A stretch of DNA of 57,590 bases. Source: an uncultured Bacteroidales bacterium. GTDB taxonomy: Bacteria; Bacteroidota; Bacteroidia; Bacteroidales; Bacteroidaceae. Numbering within the stretch: the first letter of the stretch is position 1; the number at the start of each line of letters is the position of its first letter. Below the pieces are notes generated by a model. The model made no database searches. It was given only the letters and a program-made list of their open reading frames with translations, and was not told where the DNA came from. The translations under genes were made by a program, and so were the position numbers. The DNA lies in NCBI GenBank assembly GCA_902760315.1, contig CACWFV010000009.1, positions 1 through 57,590 of the forward strand. The letters are read 5' to 3'. Below, one piece after another: positions 9,442 to 17,625 of this stretch.

Positions 9442-10059
9442 CTATTGTTTTACTTTTTCCATCTCCACATAGCCGTGGGTAACGGCATAGATGGTCAGGG
9501 CTGACACACTCTTCAGTCCCAGTTTCTCCATGATATTCTTGCGATGGGTGACAACCGTCGAGAGTCCGATGTTCAGCTTGTCGGCCACCTCTTTATTAAT
9601 ATAGCCCTGGACGATAAGCGACATCACCTCTATCTCGCGCCGCGAGAGAATGTCCTGACGGACGGATTCCTTCACCATGGCCGGCATGTTGCGTGCATCT
9701 CCGTGTCCATGCTGTATGAGTTGCAAGAGCGAGTGGACCAACTGCTTTTCGGGAAGATTGATGTAGATGCTGTTGAAACCGGTGAGTTGCGACGTCTCGG
9801 TCTGAGCCGTAGTCATCACGATGGTTTTACGCTTGCGCTCTTGGAAGAAGGACAGTTCGCTCAGCAAGATGTCTGTAGAGACGAAATAATGGAAATACTG
9901 GTCGGGCTGGTTGGCTGAGAGTTCGGCAAAAGAGCCATAGGTGTCAATCTCCAACATGGGCGACACGCTCTGCAACAGTTGTCTGAGTCCTATCAGCGCC
10001 AGCGTGTTGCTGCCAACAATGGCCATCTTGGGCCTGCCTGTCATCTGCATTTCCATCAT
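9442..10059 (-). CDS. LuxR-type regulator with atypical receiver-like domain
   Basis: 205 residues. The N-terminal 120 residues look like a response-regulator fold (KMAIVGSNTLALIGLRQLL), but where the phospho-accepting Asp is expected the sequence reads YFHYFVSTDILLSE, so phosphorylation is doubtful. The C-terminal LuxR domain (LSRREIEVMSLIVQGYINKEV, LSTVVTHRKNIMEKLGL) is closely similar to that of the hemerythrin regulator it converges with. Its -7 box lies only about 10 nt before the first ATG, so translation may start at the ATG at codon 4 or 6, or be leaderless. It probably works without a classical kinase, perhaps on the same targets as its neighbour. Confidence 0.82.
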   Translation of the reverse strand: MMEMQMTGRPKMAIVGSNTLALIGLRQLLQSVSPMLEIDTYGSFAELSANQPDQYFHYFVSTDILLSELSFFQERKRKTIVMTTAQTETSQLTGFNSIYINLPEKQLVHSLLQLIQHGHGDARNMPAMVKESVRQDILSRREIEVMSLIVQGYINKEVADKLNIGLSTVVTHRKNIMEKLGLKSVSALTIYAVTHGYVEMEKVKQ

Positions 10060-10067
10060 AACGGGTG

Positions 10068-10075
10068 CAAAGGTA
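10068..10075 (-). promoter_or_regulatory. Promoter -7 box of the receiver-like LuxR gene
   Basis: TACCTTTG on the minus strand, ending 8 nt before the first possible ATG. The very short leader favours an internal ATG or leaderless translation. Confidence 0.6.
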
Positions 10076-10163
10076 CGAAATTTATTTCATATTAGGGTGT
10101 GTCGATCAGAAATATTTCTCTCATATTTATACAACAGCCTGTCGGGAGGAATGCAGAAAACAA

Positions 10164-10213
10164 ACCGGAGGCCACCCTACCCCGACAGCAGGTGTCGCTG
10201 GATGGTCTCCGGT
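10164..10213 (-). terminator. Long hairpin, probable terminator of the STAS operon
   Basis: ACCGGAGGCCACCC and GGATGGTCTCCGGT pair over 13 of 14 positions, and an inner CGACA/TGTCG stem caps the loop. On the minus strand the stem is followed by TTGTTTTC, so it fits a Rho-independent terminator after the STAS gene. An alternative pairing of CTGTCGGG (10140-10147) with CCCGACAG (10181-10188) is also possible. Confidence 0.65.
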
Positions 10214-10250
10214 CATGTGTGTGGCTGTTGCGCCGTGATGTCTTCTCCGC

Positions 10251-10553
10251 TTAACGAATGTCGAAGAGATTGAAGAATCCGGTCATCATAAACACCTTAC
10301 GAATATCGTCGTTGATGTTCTGGATAATGACGGTACCGCCCTTGGCTGAAGCCTCTTTGCGGATGGTTAGGAACAGGCGGAGACCTGAGGAGCTGATGTA
10401 CTCCAGGTCTTTGCAGTCGAGGGTAATCACTTTGTTTGCATTAGCTATGAGTGGGGTAATCTCCTGCTGAGCCTTGACAGCCGAGGGAGTGTCTAAACGT
10501 CCACTAACGGTGGCATACATGCCTTGTTCTTGTTCTTGAATGTCGAAAATCAT
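10251..10553 (-). CDS. STAS-domain anti-sigma factor antagonist
   Basis: 100 residues forming one STAS domain of the SpoIIAA/RsbV type. The segment DCKDLEYISSSGLRLFLTIR holds the conserved Ser that RsbW/SpoIIAB-like kinases phosphorylate. It is the last gene of a four-gene minus-strand operon whose first gene is such an ATPase, so the two probably form a partner switch. Inference: dephosphorylated protein sequesters the ATPase and frees its target. No sigma factor lies in the operon, so the output could be a sigma factor elsewhere or the transporter itself. Confidence 0.88.
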   Translation of the reverse strand: MIFDIQEQEQGMYATVSGRLDTPSAVKAQQEITPLIANANKVITLDCKDLEYISSSGLRLFLTIRKEASAKGGTVIIQNINDDIRKVFMMTGFFNLFDIR

Positions 10554-10573
10554 AGTTATAAAGTTTTTAAAGA

Positions 10574-11371
10574 TTATTTTATAAGTGCTTTGCGGGCGCC
10601 CTCAATCTCTGACTTCAGGCTGTCCATTTGTTCTTTCAGTTCCTCTACAGTCGTGGCATTGAGCTGTTCAAGCGGAGCCATGACCGATGCTACTGGCGAG
10701 ATTTCAGAATCGTACTGCGACAGGTGGTTGAGGGCATCAATGAGGAGATTGACACGGAAGGAAACATTGGATGCTGTCTCGTCTGTGAACGTGCTGAGGA
10801 ACTTTTCCTGGTTCTGACTGACGAAGTAGATTTCTTCAACGAGCGACGAGGCAGCCATCTGCCAGTAGTAGTTGATGCGCCCATTCTCTTCCATGGCCTG
10901 ATAGAGGACTGCCGAAGCCTCAAAGAGATCTCCACCAGACTTGACATTCTTGAACGAGGGGTCGTCGATGTCTGCAAGCAGTTTGGAGATACTCTTGTTA
11001 TAGGCATCTTCAGGCATTTCGTAGAGTCGGGCAATGCGTCTGTCAATGCCCAGGGCAGCGAGTACGCGATACTTCTCGGCCAGTGTTACAGCCTCGTCAG
11101 CAATGCTGGCATCAAGAAGATAGGTAGGCTTCACCTGCTTCTCTTTCTTGGTGAGCTGGAACTTACCGTCGGTTTCTGTCAGGAACTCCGGCCGTTTCAG
11201 GTTGCCAAGCTCGGTAGCAAGACTGTCCAAGTGGATTTTGATGCTGCTCTCTATCTGCCGCTGCTCGAAGGTTTTCAGGGTGTCTGTCTCCTCTGAGCTT
11301 TCAACATTCTTGTGGCCTCCACATGCAGCGAAGACGATAGCCGCGAGAGCAAGGATTGTTAACTTTTTCAT
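10574..11371 (-). CDS. Predicted lipoprotein of unknown function
   Basis: 265 residues with a lipoprotein signal (ILALAAIVFAACGG, Cys17), then an acidic, helical mature part without motifs I know. It lies 20 nt before the STAS gene and 105 nt after the ABC transporter gene, so it is probably co-transcribed with both. A helical periplasmic lipoprotein encoded with an ABCG-like exporter could be its periplasmic partner or cargo. This is positional inference only. Confidence 0.7.
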   Translation of the reverse strand: MKKLTILALAAIVFAACGGHKNVESSEETDTLKTFEQRQIESSIKIHLDSLATELGNLKRPEFLTETDGKFQLTKKEKQVKPTYLLDASIADEAVTLAEKYRVLAALGIDRRIARLYEMPEDAYNKSISKLLADIDDPSFKNVKSGGDLFEASAVLYQAMEENGRINYYWQMAASSLVEEIYFVSQNQEKFLSTFTDETASNVSFRVNLLIDALNHLSQYDSEISPVASVMAPLEQLNATTVEELKEQMDSLKSEIEGARKALIK

Positions 11372-11476
11372 TTGTCTTGTACTTTAATTATGAGTTATTA
11401 TTAATGTTTACTGTTTTCTTTTTTAACTCCACCGCCCCACCCTAACGGAAGAGAAACGGGGCTTCTGCGTGTTGTG

Positions 11477-14365
11477 TTACCGCCTCAAATAGCGACCTGG
11501 GCAGTCGGTGAGTAGCAGAACGATGGCCAGAAGGCTCATCAGCAGCAGAACCGACAGATTGAACCAAAGCGTCTTGACGTGCAGCGGGCCCACCACCTTT
11601 TGGCTGGAGTAGAAGGGCGAATTGCCCCACGTGGTGAAGGGCGTCAGGAATACGAAGCCGGCACGGGGTACCAAGACGTTGCCTACAACGTCAACAACAG
11701 TCTGCTGGTCGGCGCCAACGACGCACTCTTCTAACTTCAGGTTATAGTTGTCGCGCTTCAGTTGCACGACACCCTCCTTGCCGTACTGTTTTATCAGTCG
11801 GTTCATAACGGCCTCGCGCTGCAGGGCCAACTGGTTGCTGCGCTTGCTGAGCAGCTGTTCAGCCCGGTGCATGTAGTCAGAGAGCGACTGGTAGCCATAG
11901 TCACCCGTATAGGGCTGCAGTCCGCAGAAGGTGGCCAGTCTGGGCATATTGGTACGTATAACGTCCAAATGGTGTTGGTCGCCAGTCAGTCCTCTCTGCT
12001 GTTCGTTGTGCAGGGTCTGCAGCTGCGACTGCAATTCATAGAGGTAGCCCATGTTGAAGAACTGGTTCTCATACTTCTGACGGTCAACGTCGAAGAAATG
12101 TCTCTCATAAGGATTGTCGGTAAACGACGTAACCGCCAGCGCCTCGTAAGCCCAACGGGAAGGTATGAGGTTGCCCACCAGCGGGACGTTACCCGTGGTG
12201 CTCTTTGGCGTCAGGTCCTGAAAGCTAACCACCAGTCCGCAGAGCAGTATCTGGGGGATAATCAGCAGAGGTATGCTGATGTAGATGCCTACAATGCTGT
12301 TGAGACACTGCGAGAGCAGCAATCCCGTGAGGTTAGCTAGGAATGCAGTAACAAAGAGGACGAGCCACCAGGTGAAGAACAGTCCGCTGATGCCCATCAC
12401 CAGATTGCCCACCACGATGAAGAGCAGCGTCTGCACCAGCGAGAGCAAGCCCATGAAGACCACCTTCGACCAGATGTAGCCGGCATACGACAAATGCAGG
12501 AAGCGTTCACGTTTGAGCAGTGCGCGGTCTTTGAAGATCTCCTCGGCACTACCAGTCATGCCGGTAAGCGTAGCCACAATGACTGCCATAAAGAAGTAGC
12601 TGACGAGGTTTTTGTTGTTCATCACGCTGTAGCCCTCCGGTGGAGCAAAGCGCGTCAGATAGCTACAGGCCAGTGCCAGCAGAGGTGCCTGGAGCAGGGC
12701 AATGGCCCAATACTGCGTATTGGAAATCTTGGAATGAACGGTACGACGCAGGAAGATGCAGAACTGCTTCAGCACTCCGGGATTCTTCTGGTCGGAAGCG
12801 GGAATATCGGTTACAGCCACAGGCTCCTGCAGCAGCTTTTCTTGTTTCTTGAGGTACAACTCGTGCCACTCTTCCGGACTGGTCTTACGCACGTCAGAGA
12901 GTTCACCGCTACTGTTCAGAGCCTTCTCGTTAATGATGTTAAGCACCACCTCAGGATTGATGTTGCCACAGGTGGGACAGGCGCTGGTTTCGGCGTCAGC
13001 ATAGTTGGCGGCCTCTTTAAAATAGGTGACGGCGTCAATGGGATTGCCGTCGAAGACAGGATAGCCTCCCTTGTCGAGTAGCCACAGACGGTCGAAGAGC
13101 TTGTAGACATCGCTGGAAGGCTGGTGGATGTTGACAACAATGAGTTTTCCCTTCAGCGTCTGCTCTTTCAGCAGGTTGACAACCTTCTCCGTATCGGCCG
13201 ACGACAAACCGCTGGTAGGCTCGTCGAGGAACAGCACGGCCGGCTCGCGAATGAGTTCCAGGGCAATGTTCAGACGCTTGCGCTGTCCGCCGGAGATGAG
13301 CTTATGAATGGGCGAGCCGACCTTCAAGTCCTTTACCGAGTCGAGTCCAAGGTCTTTCAGCGTCTTCATGACACGGCGGTCCAAGTCGGCATCATTCATA
13401 CCCTCGAAACACAGTTTGGCAGTGTACCAGAGGTTCTGGTAGACGGTCAGTTCCTCGATGAGCAAGTCGTCCTGAGGCACAAAACCTATGAGTGCCTTGG
13501 CAGCGGGCTCCGTGATGCTGTGGCCGTTGATGGTGAGGGTGCCCTGCTGAGGAGTGAGGCTACCGTTGAGCAACGACATGAGGGTGGTCTTACCGGTTCC
13601 GGAGCCACCCATAACAGCCAGCATTTCCCCACTATGCAGGGTGAAGCTGAGGTTGTGCATGCCATTGTCACTGCCGGGGAACCGGAAGTTGACGTCGCGC
13701 CCACAGAAGGTGACGGACTGGGTAGTCATCTCGTCCTGTTCGTAGCTGCGAATGATGGTAGAGTAATAGAGCGGGTGCCCATCTCGGCTTTTCAGTACAC
13801 TGCTCTGCAGCCACACCTGATAGGTGCCCGGCAGCACGGGAATATCGTTGAGCAACACGGTGTCGTGGCCAAGATAGGTGAACAGCAGAAAACCGGTAGC
13901 GGGGTCGAGCAGTGTTTTCAGCTGTCCGTCAACATGTTTCAGACTGTGAAACTTGACGTATTCTGTTGGTACGTTGTTGACGTAGTCCAAATAGCAGCGA
14001 TAGTGGCTGGCAGGGATGTTGAAGATGCGGGCCATCTCCTTGAAGATGCTCTCAGCCTGCAGACCGTCGTCGCTGCAGAATTCCATCAAGCGCAACAGCA
14101 GCAGCGCCTCTTCCGTAGCACGAATGTTGCCGTGCAGTGTTGAGCAGATGTCGCTGACAGCCACCCTGGTGTCCAAGTTACCGCTGGATTCGTAGGCCAG
14201 GCGCATGTCGCTGTAAAGGTCGAGATAGAGATCAACGTTGCGTATACCGAAATGGCGTCGCAGATAACTGACGAGCATGGCCTTTGCCCGTCTTCCATCC
14301 ACCTGTTCTTCTTTACCAAAGAGGGCAAACAAGCTGATGAAGCTGGATAGAATGATGTCAGTCAT
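11477..14365 (-). CDS. ABCG-like transporter with N-terminal TerB-like domain
   Basis: 962 residues. Residues about 1-120 are helical and resemble TerB-like domains. About 125-220 is a linker, possibly beta-rich. About 225-440 is an ABC ATPase with Walker A GGSGTGKTTL (near 253), signature SGGQRKRLNIALE, and Walker B VLFLDEPTSGLSS. From about 540 comes an ABC-2 type membrane domain, with a hydrophobic block to about 740, a soluble helical insert of roughly 150-200 residues, and a final membrane helix. This half-transporter layout is that of ABCG/White exporters. A short Cys pair (CPTCGN) follows the ATPase. The start overlaps the stop of the upstream RsbW-like gene (TAATG). Substrate unknown. 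It forms an operon with ATPase, lipoprotein and STAS genes. Confidence 0.88.
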   Translation of the reverse strand: MTDIILSSFISLFALFGKEEQVDGRRAKAMLVSYLRRHFGIRNVDLYLDLYSDMRLAYESSGNLDTRVAVSDICSTLHGNIRATEEALLLLRLMEFCSDDGLQAESIFKEMARIFNIPASHYRCYLDYVNNVPTEYVKFHSLKHVDGQLKTLLDPATGFLLFTYLGHDTVLLNDIPVLPGTYQVWLQSSVLKSRDGHPLYYSTIIRSYEQDEMTTQSVTFCGRDVNFRFPGSDNGMHNLSFTLHSGEMLAVMGGSGTGKTTLMSLLNGSLTPQQGTLTINGHSITEPAAKALIGFVPQDDLLIEELTVYQNLWYTAKLCFEGMNDADLDRRVMKTLKDLGLDSVKDLKVGSPIHKLISGGQRKRLNIALELIREPAVLFLDEPTSGLSSADTEKVVNLLKEQTLKGKLIVVNIHQPSSDVYKLFDRLWLLDKGGYPVFDGNPIDAVTYFKEAANYADAETSACPTCGNINPEVVLNIINEKALNSSGELSDVRKTSPEEWHELYLKKQEKLLQEPVAVTDIPASDQKNPGVLKQFCIFLRRTVHSKISNTQYWAIALLQAPLLALACSYLTRFAPPEGYSVMNNKNLVSYFFMAVIVATLTGMTGSAEEIFKDRALLKRERFLHLSYAGYIWSKVVFMGLLSLVQTLLFIVVGNLVMGISGLFFTWWLVLFVTAFLANLTGLLLSQCLNSIVGIYISIPLLIIPQILLCGLVVSFQDLTPKSTTGNVPLVGNLIPSRWAYEALAVTSFTDNPYERHFFDVDRQKYENQFFNMGYLYELQSQLQTLHNEQQRGLTGDQHHLDVIRTNMPRLATFCGLQPYTGDYGYQSLSDYMHRAEQLLSKRSNQLALQREAVMNRLIKQYGKEGVVQLKRDNYNLKLEECVVGADQQTVVDVVGNVLVPRAGFVFLTPFTTWGNSPFYSSQKVVGPLHVKTLWFNLSVLLLMSLLAIVLLLTDCPGRYLRR

Positions 14366-14775
14366 TAATCTATTTTCTTGCGAAGCGTCAGAATATTCTT
14401 CCCGTCGCTGCGTTCATAATTGACGCTGTCCATCAGCTGGCGTACCAGATGGATGCCGAGTCCTCCGATGGGGCGTTCCTCGGCAGAGAGGGTGGTGTCC
14501 ACCTCCGCCTTCGCAGTGGGGTCGAAGGGTTTGCCGCTATCCGTGACGGTAAATGTCAGCACATGGTCGGCATCTGTGGCTTCGATGGTAACGTGGCCTT
14601 CCGTTCCCTCTGGATAGGCGTAACTCATCACGTTAACGACAGCTTCTTCCATGGCCAGGTTCATCTGTATAGCCACAGCAAGGTCAATGCCCACCTCTTC
14701 ACATACCTGGTCGACAAAATCGGCCAACGTCGGTACTTGTTCGATATCGTTGTCTAAGGTAATACTGTGCTGCAT
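14365..14775 (-). CDS. RsbW-like anti-sigma ATPase (serine kinase)
   Basis: 136 residues from the ATG at 14775. An upstream in-frame ATG at 14871 is rejected because it precedes the -7 box at 14801-14808. The HATPase fold is clear: N-box LAMEEAVVNVMSYAYP, G1 box DSGKPFDP, and G2 box RPIGGLGIHLVRQLMDSVNYER. Proteins of this type bind and inhibit sigma factors or other targets and phosphorylate STAS antagonists. It is the first gene of the operon that ends with a STAS protein. The intervening transporter and lipoprotein suggest that the switch regulates, or is read out by, export. Confidence 0.9.
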   Translation of the reverse strand: MQHSITLDNDIEQVPTLADFVDQVCEEVGIDLAVAIQMNLAMEEAVVNVMSYAYPEGTEGHVTIEATDADHVLTFTVTDSGKPFDPTAKAEVDTTLSAEERPIGGLGIHLVRQLMDSVNYERSDGKNILTLRKKID

Positions 14776-14800
14776 AGTGTTATCTTTTGATATTTGGCTA

Positions 14801-14838
14801 CAAATATACAAATAATTCACGAAATATTTGTACCTTTG
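14801..14838. promoter_or_regulatory. Back-to-back divergent promoters
   Basis: The minus strand has TATATTTG at 14808-14801 for the RsbW-like operon and the plus strand has TACCTTTG at 14831-14838 for the secreted protein gene. The two -7 boxes face away from each other with 22 nt between them, so their -33 regions lie within each other and the units may compete for polymerase. Confidence 0.65.
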
Positions 14839-14856
14839 CAGACGATTTTTTATATA

Positions 14857-15513
14857 ATGATGAAAAAACATATCGCACAGATACTACTATTACTCCTGTT
14901 TCCGCTATTGACGCTGGCCCAGAAGCATACTGACTTTTTGGGCATTCCGCTGACACAGCAGCCGCAGGAACTAATACAGAAGCTGGTGGAGAAAGGAATG
15001 ACACGCCATGACGACAGCAATCTGTCAGGCCGGATATCCGGTCTTGAGGTATGGCTGCATATTGACGCCAGCAAGGATACCGTAGGGTGTAACTATCTGA
15101 TGCTGACCACCCGCCGGCAGCAGGGCATCAGCCAGCAGGAAGACTACGTGGCACTGATGAAATGGATGCAAAAGCACTACGGCAAACCGACGTGGGAGTC
15201 GACAGTGCGCAGCCACCGCTTTGCCCGCTGGTTCATAGACTACGACCGCGACATCGTGATGATAGCCACTGCACAGACGGCTGTTGAGATATGGTTCTAC
15301 GAGAACCACCATGTGCGGAATATCGACTACTACGCCATTCTGAAATACTGCGAGCGCTATCCCTCCAGTGAAGTGCCTTTCTATACAGCGCAAGACTGCG
15401 TGACGTGGAAAAGCACAGCCGCACCGGAAGTGCACAAGAAGCAAAGCTACCGCAAACAAAAGCGCTCACGCCGCCATCGGACGAAGAGAGCCCGTAGCCG
15501 TCGCAGGAGATAG
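14857..15513 (+). CDS. Secreted protein with highly basic tail, unknown function
   Basis: 218 residues from the ATG at 14857 (a second ATG follows at once). An N-terminal signal peptide (IAQILLLLLFPLLTLAQ) precedes a mature part beginning with DFLGIPL. The middle carries several Trp and His residues. The last 25 residues are almost all Lys, Arg, Ser and His, ending in RSRRRR. I do not recognise a named family; the layout resembles small periplasmic proteins of Bacteroidales. The basic tail might bind nucleic acid or anionic surface polymers. The gene ends 3 nt before the convergent kinase gene. Confidence 0.7.
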   Translation: MMKKHIAQILLLLLFPLLTLAQKHTDFLGIPLTQQPQELIQKLVEKGMTRHDDSNLSGRISGLEVWLHIDASKDTVGCNYLMLTTRRQQGISQQEDYVALMKWMQKHYGKPTWESTVRSHRFARWFIDYDRDIVMIATAQTAVEIWFYENHHVRNIDYYAILKYCERYPSSEVPFYTAQDCVTWKSTAAPEVHKKQSYRKQKRSRRHRTKRARSRRRR

Positions 15514-15516
15514 TCA

Positions 15517-16137
15517 CTACTCCATGGGGAACAAGCCATAGAGTTTGGCGTCAATCATGTCGGTGACCAGTTTGAAGTCTTCGGCACGCTCGCCAAACTT
15601 ACAGGTGTCGCCTTCGATGATGATAAGCTGCCCCTTATAGCCGCTAATCCACTCTTCGTAGCGTTTGGACAGCCCTTCCAGATAGTCCAGTCGTATGGTC
15701 TGCTCGTAGTCACGTCCACGCTTCTGAATCTGTGCCACCAACGTAGGAATGCTGGAACGGATGTATATCATCAAGTCGGGCAACTGAACCAGCGACATCA
15801 TCAGATCAAACAAATCAGTATAATTGGCAAAGTCGCGGTCAGACATCATGCCCTGGTCGTGCAGGTTGGGGGCAAAGATACGTGCGTCTTCAAAGATGGT
15901 ACGGTCCTGGATGATGGTGTCGGTAGATTTGGAAATCTCGACCACCTCCTTGAAGCGCTTATTCAGGAAATACACCTGCAGGTTGAACGACCAGCGGGGC
16001 ATGTCGGCATAGAAGTCGGCCAAGTAGGGATTGTTGTCTACGGGTTCAAAACGGGGCGTCCATCCGTAACGATGAGCCAACATTTTTGTCAAGGTGGTCT
16101 TGCCACTTCCGATGTTTCCTGCTACTGCGATGTGCAT
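15517..16137 (-). CDS. Deoxynucleoside kinase (second tandem copy)
   Basis: 206 residues from MHIAVAGNIGSGKTTLTK; the frame is open 75 nt further upstream, but this start aligns with its neighbour. It has the P-loop GNIGSGKTT, the specificity segment EPVDNNPYLADFY, the DRT/ERS-type motif QDRTIFEDARIF, and the lid QKRGRDYEQTI. It belongs to the dCK/dGK kinase family that phosphorylates deoxynucleosides for salvage. It lies 34 nt downstream of a closely similar gene. Differences at the DRTIFEDA versus DRTIYEGV segment suggest a different substrate preference or a heterodimer. Confidence 0.92.
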   Translation of the reverse strand: MHIAVAGNIGSGKTTLTKMLAHRYGWTPRFEPVDNNPYLADFYADMPRWSFNLQVYFLNKRFKEVVEISKSTDTIIQDRTIFEDARIFAPNLHDQGMMSDRDFANYTDLFDLMMSLVQLPDLMIYIRSSIPTLVAQIQKRGRDYEQTIRLDYLEGLSKRYEEWISGYKGQLIIIEGDTCKFGERAEDFKLVTDMIDAKLYGLFPME

Positions 16138-16171
16138 AGTATTATTTACAATTTGACGATTTACATATTCA

Positions 16172-16789
16172 CTATTTGAAAAGCCCGAAGAGATTGCTGT
16201 CGATACGATCAATAATCTGAGCCAGGTCCTTAGGTTCGTTGAGGTAGTCCAGTTGGTCCTTGTCGACAGTTATCACCTTGCCGGGATATTTGTGGTAGAT
16301 GAAGTCGTCGTAGCGCTCGTTGAGGTTTTGCAGATACTCCAACTGAATGCTCTGCTCATAGTCTCGGCCGCGTTTCTGGATATTGCCCACCAGATGAGGA
16401 ACCGAGGCACGCAGGTAAATCATCAGTTCCGGAGGCTGCACGACGGTGGTCATCTGCTGGAAAAGTTCCATGAACGTCTCGTAGTCGCGGTCAGAAAGAT
16501 GGCCCATGGCCTTGTTGTTCTCCATAAAGACGTAGACGCCTTCATAGATAGTGCGGTCTTGTATGACGGTGTGGTCGGCATGGGCAATGTCTATCAAGTC
16601 GCGGAAGCGTTCTTTCAAGAAGTACACCTCCAGATTGAACGACCAACGGTATATATCACGATAATAGTCTTCCAGATAAGGATTGTGGTCGACAGCCTCA
16701 AAGCGTGCCTCCCAGCCGTAATGCTTGGCCAACAGACGTGTTAAGGTGGTTTTCCCGCTTCCTATATTTCCTGCTACTGCAATGTGCAT
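16172..16789 (-). CDS. Deoxynucleoside kinase (first tandem copy)
   Basis: 205 residues of the dCK/dGK family: P-loop GNIGSGKTTLTRLL, EAVDHNPYLEDYY, QDRTIYEGVYVFMENN, and lid QKRGRDYEQSIQL. It shares long stretches with the gene just downstream, so the pair arose by tandem duplication. In some lactobacilli such tandem kinases form heterodimers with different base specificity (established for dAK/dGK); whether that holds here is inference. A TAACTTTG promoter box lies 29 nt upstream. Confidence 0.92.
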   Translation of the reverse strand: MHIAVAGNIGSGKTTLTRLLAKHYGWEARFEAVDHNPYLEDYYRDIYRWSFNLEVYFLKERFRDLIDIAHADHTVIQDRTIYEGVYVFMENNKAMGHLSDRDYETFMELFQQMTTVVQPPELMIYLRASVPHLVGNIQKRGRDYEQSIQLEYLQNLNERYDDFIYHKYPGKVITVDKDQLDYLNEPKDLAQIIDRIDSNLFGLFK

Positions 16790-16817
16790 GCTACTAAATC
16801 ATATTCATTACCATCTG

Positions 16818-16825
16818 CAAAGTTA
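16818..16825 (-). promoter_or_regulatory. Promoter -7 box of the kinase pair
   Basis: TAACTTTG on the minus strand, fitting TAnnTTTG, 29 nt before the ATG of the first kinase. Confidence 0.6.
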
Positions 16826-16881
16826 CGAACTATTTTCCAAACCGCCAAATATTACATCATATATTCCTGGACACTTGTGTC

Positions 16882-17511
16882 TCAATCCGACAAATTCGTT
16901 GGATTCTTTTCTATCTGCTGATAGATGCTGGCAGCCTTTTCGCGTTCACCCATCAAGCGATAGACCATAGCCATGTAGCGCAGACAGTTCTTGTTACGCG
17001 GATAGCGGCGCACGGCCTCCTGCAGCAACGGCATCGCCTTCAGCGCATTGTCCACCGTAGGTTCTTCCTGTATCTCACGGAACGCACAGGTGAGCAACCG
17101 CTGTGCAACGGAGGGTATCGGATGGCTGGGGGTACCTGCCACAGCGGGGGCAGTGACGGTTTCCCAGTCCTTTTCGCATAGTTGCTCAACTCGCAACCAG
17201 GCCACAAAGTCGAGCATACTGAAGGTCTTAATTTCCCTGTCGAGCATCACTGCCTCGTAGAGCATGCTGCTCAATGCCCGTCCATCCTTATCTTCTATAT
17301 TGGGAAGGATGCGTTGCAGCGCCGCGAAAATTTTCTCTGCCTCGTCAAGCCTTCCCTCACGGACACGCTTCTTCAGAATGTCGCTTGCTGTCCAGAACAT
17401 ACACAGTGTGGTGTATTTGCCCTTGTGTACGGCATACATCGGACGGATAACCTCGTAGGCCTCCTCTATCCTGCCTTGCTTCCGCAGGTCGAACACTTCC
17501 TTGACTGTCAT
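16882..17511 (-). CDS. TPR-like helical protein
   Basis: 209 residues from MTVKEVFDLRKQGRIEEAYEV. The frame is open 51 nt further up, but the -7 box at 17520-17527 lies there. Helix pairs at both ends match tetratricopeptide repeats (QGRIEEAYEVIRPMY; ALKAMPLLQEAVRRYPRNKNCL; GEREKAASIYQQIEKN). TPR folds serve as protein-protein scaffolds. The middle is less regular. It is unlinked in function to the flanking genes as far as can be seen. Confidence 0.75.
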   Translation of the reverse strand: MTVKEVFDLRKQGRIEEAYEVIRPMYAVHKGKYTTLCMFWTASDILKKRVREGRLDEAEKIFAALQRILPNIEDKDGRALSSMLYEAVMLDREIKTFSMLDFVAWLRVEQLCEKDWETVTAPAVAGTPSHPIPSVAQRLLTCAFREIQEEPTVDNALKAMPLLQEAVRRYPRNKNCLRYMAMVYRLMGEREKAASIYQQIEKNPTNLSD

Positions 17512-17519
17512 ATATGCTG

Positions 17520-17527
17520 CAAAGATA
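17520..17527 (-). promoter_or_regulatory. Promoter -7 box of the TPR gene
   Basis: TATCTTTG on the minus strand, 8 nt before the chosen ATG, which implies a very short or absent leader. Confidence 0.55.
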
Positions 17528-17625
17528 AGAAATTTCCACGAATAATGGTCGGGAATGGACAAAAAAGTTTAATCCTGTGCGAAAATGCCACTGGAAATGA
17601 TGATGCGATAGGACATAGGTGCGAG

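Noticed and set aside
13124-14143. 339-codon open frame on plus
   Set aside because: Antisense shadow of the ABC transporter gene, whose ATPase motifs are unmistakable.
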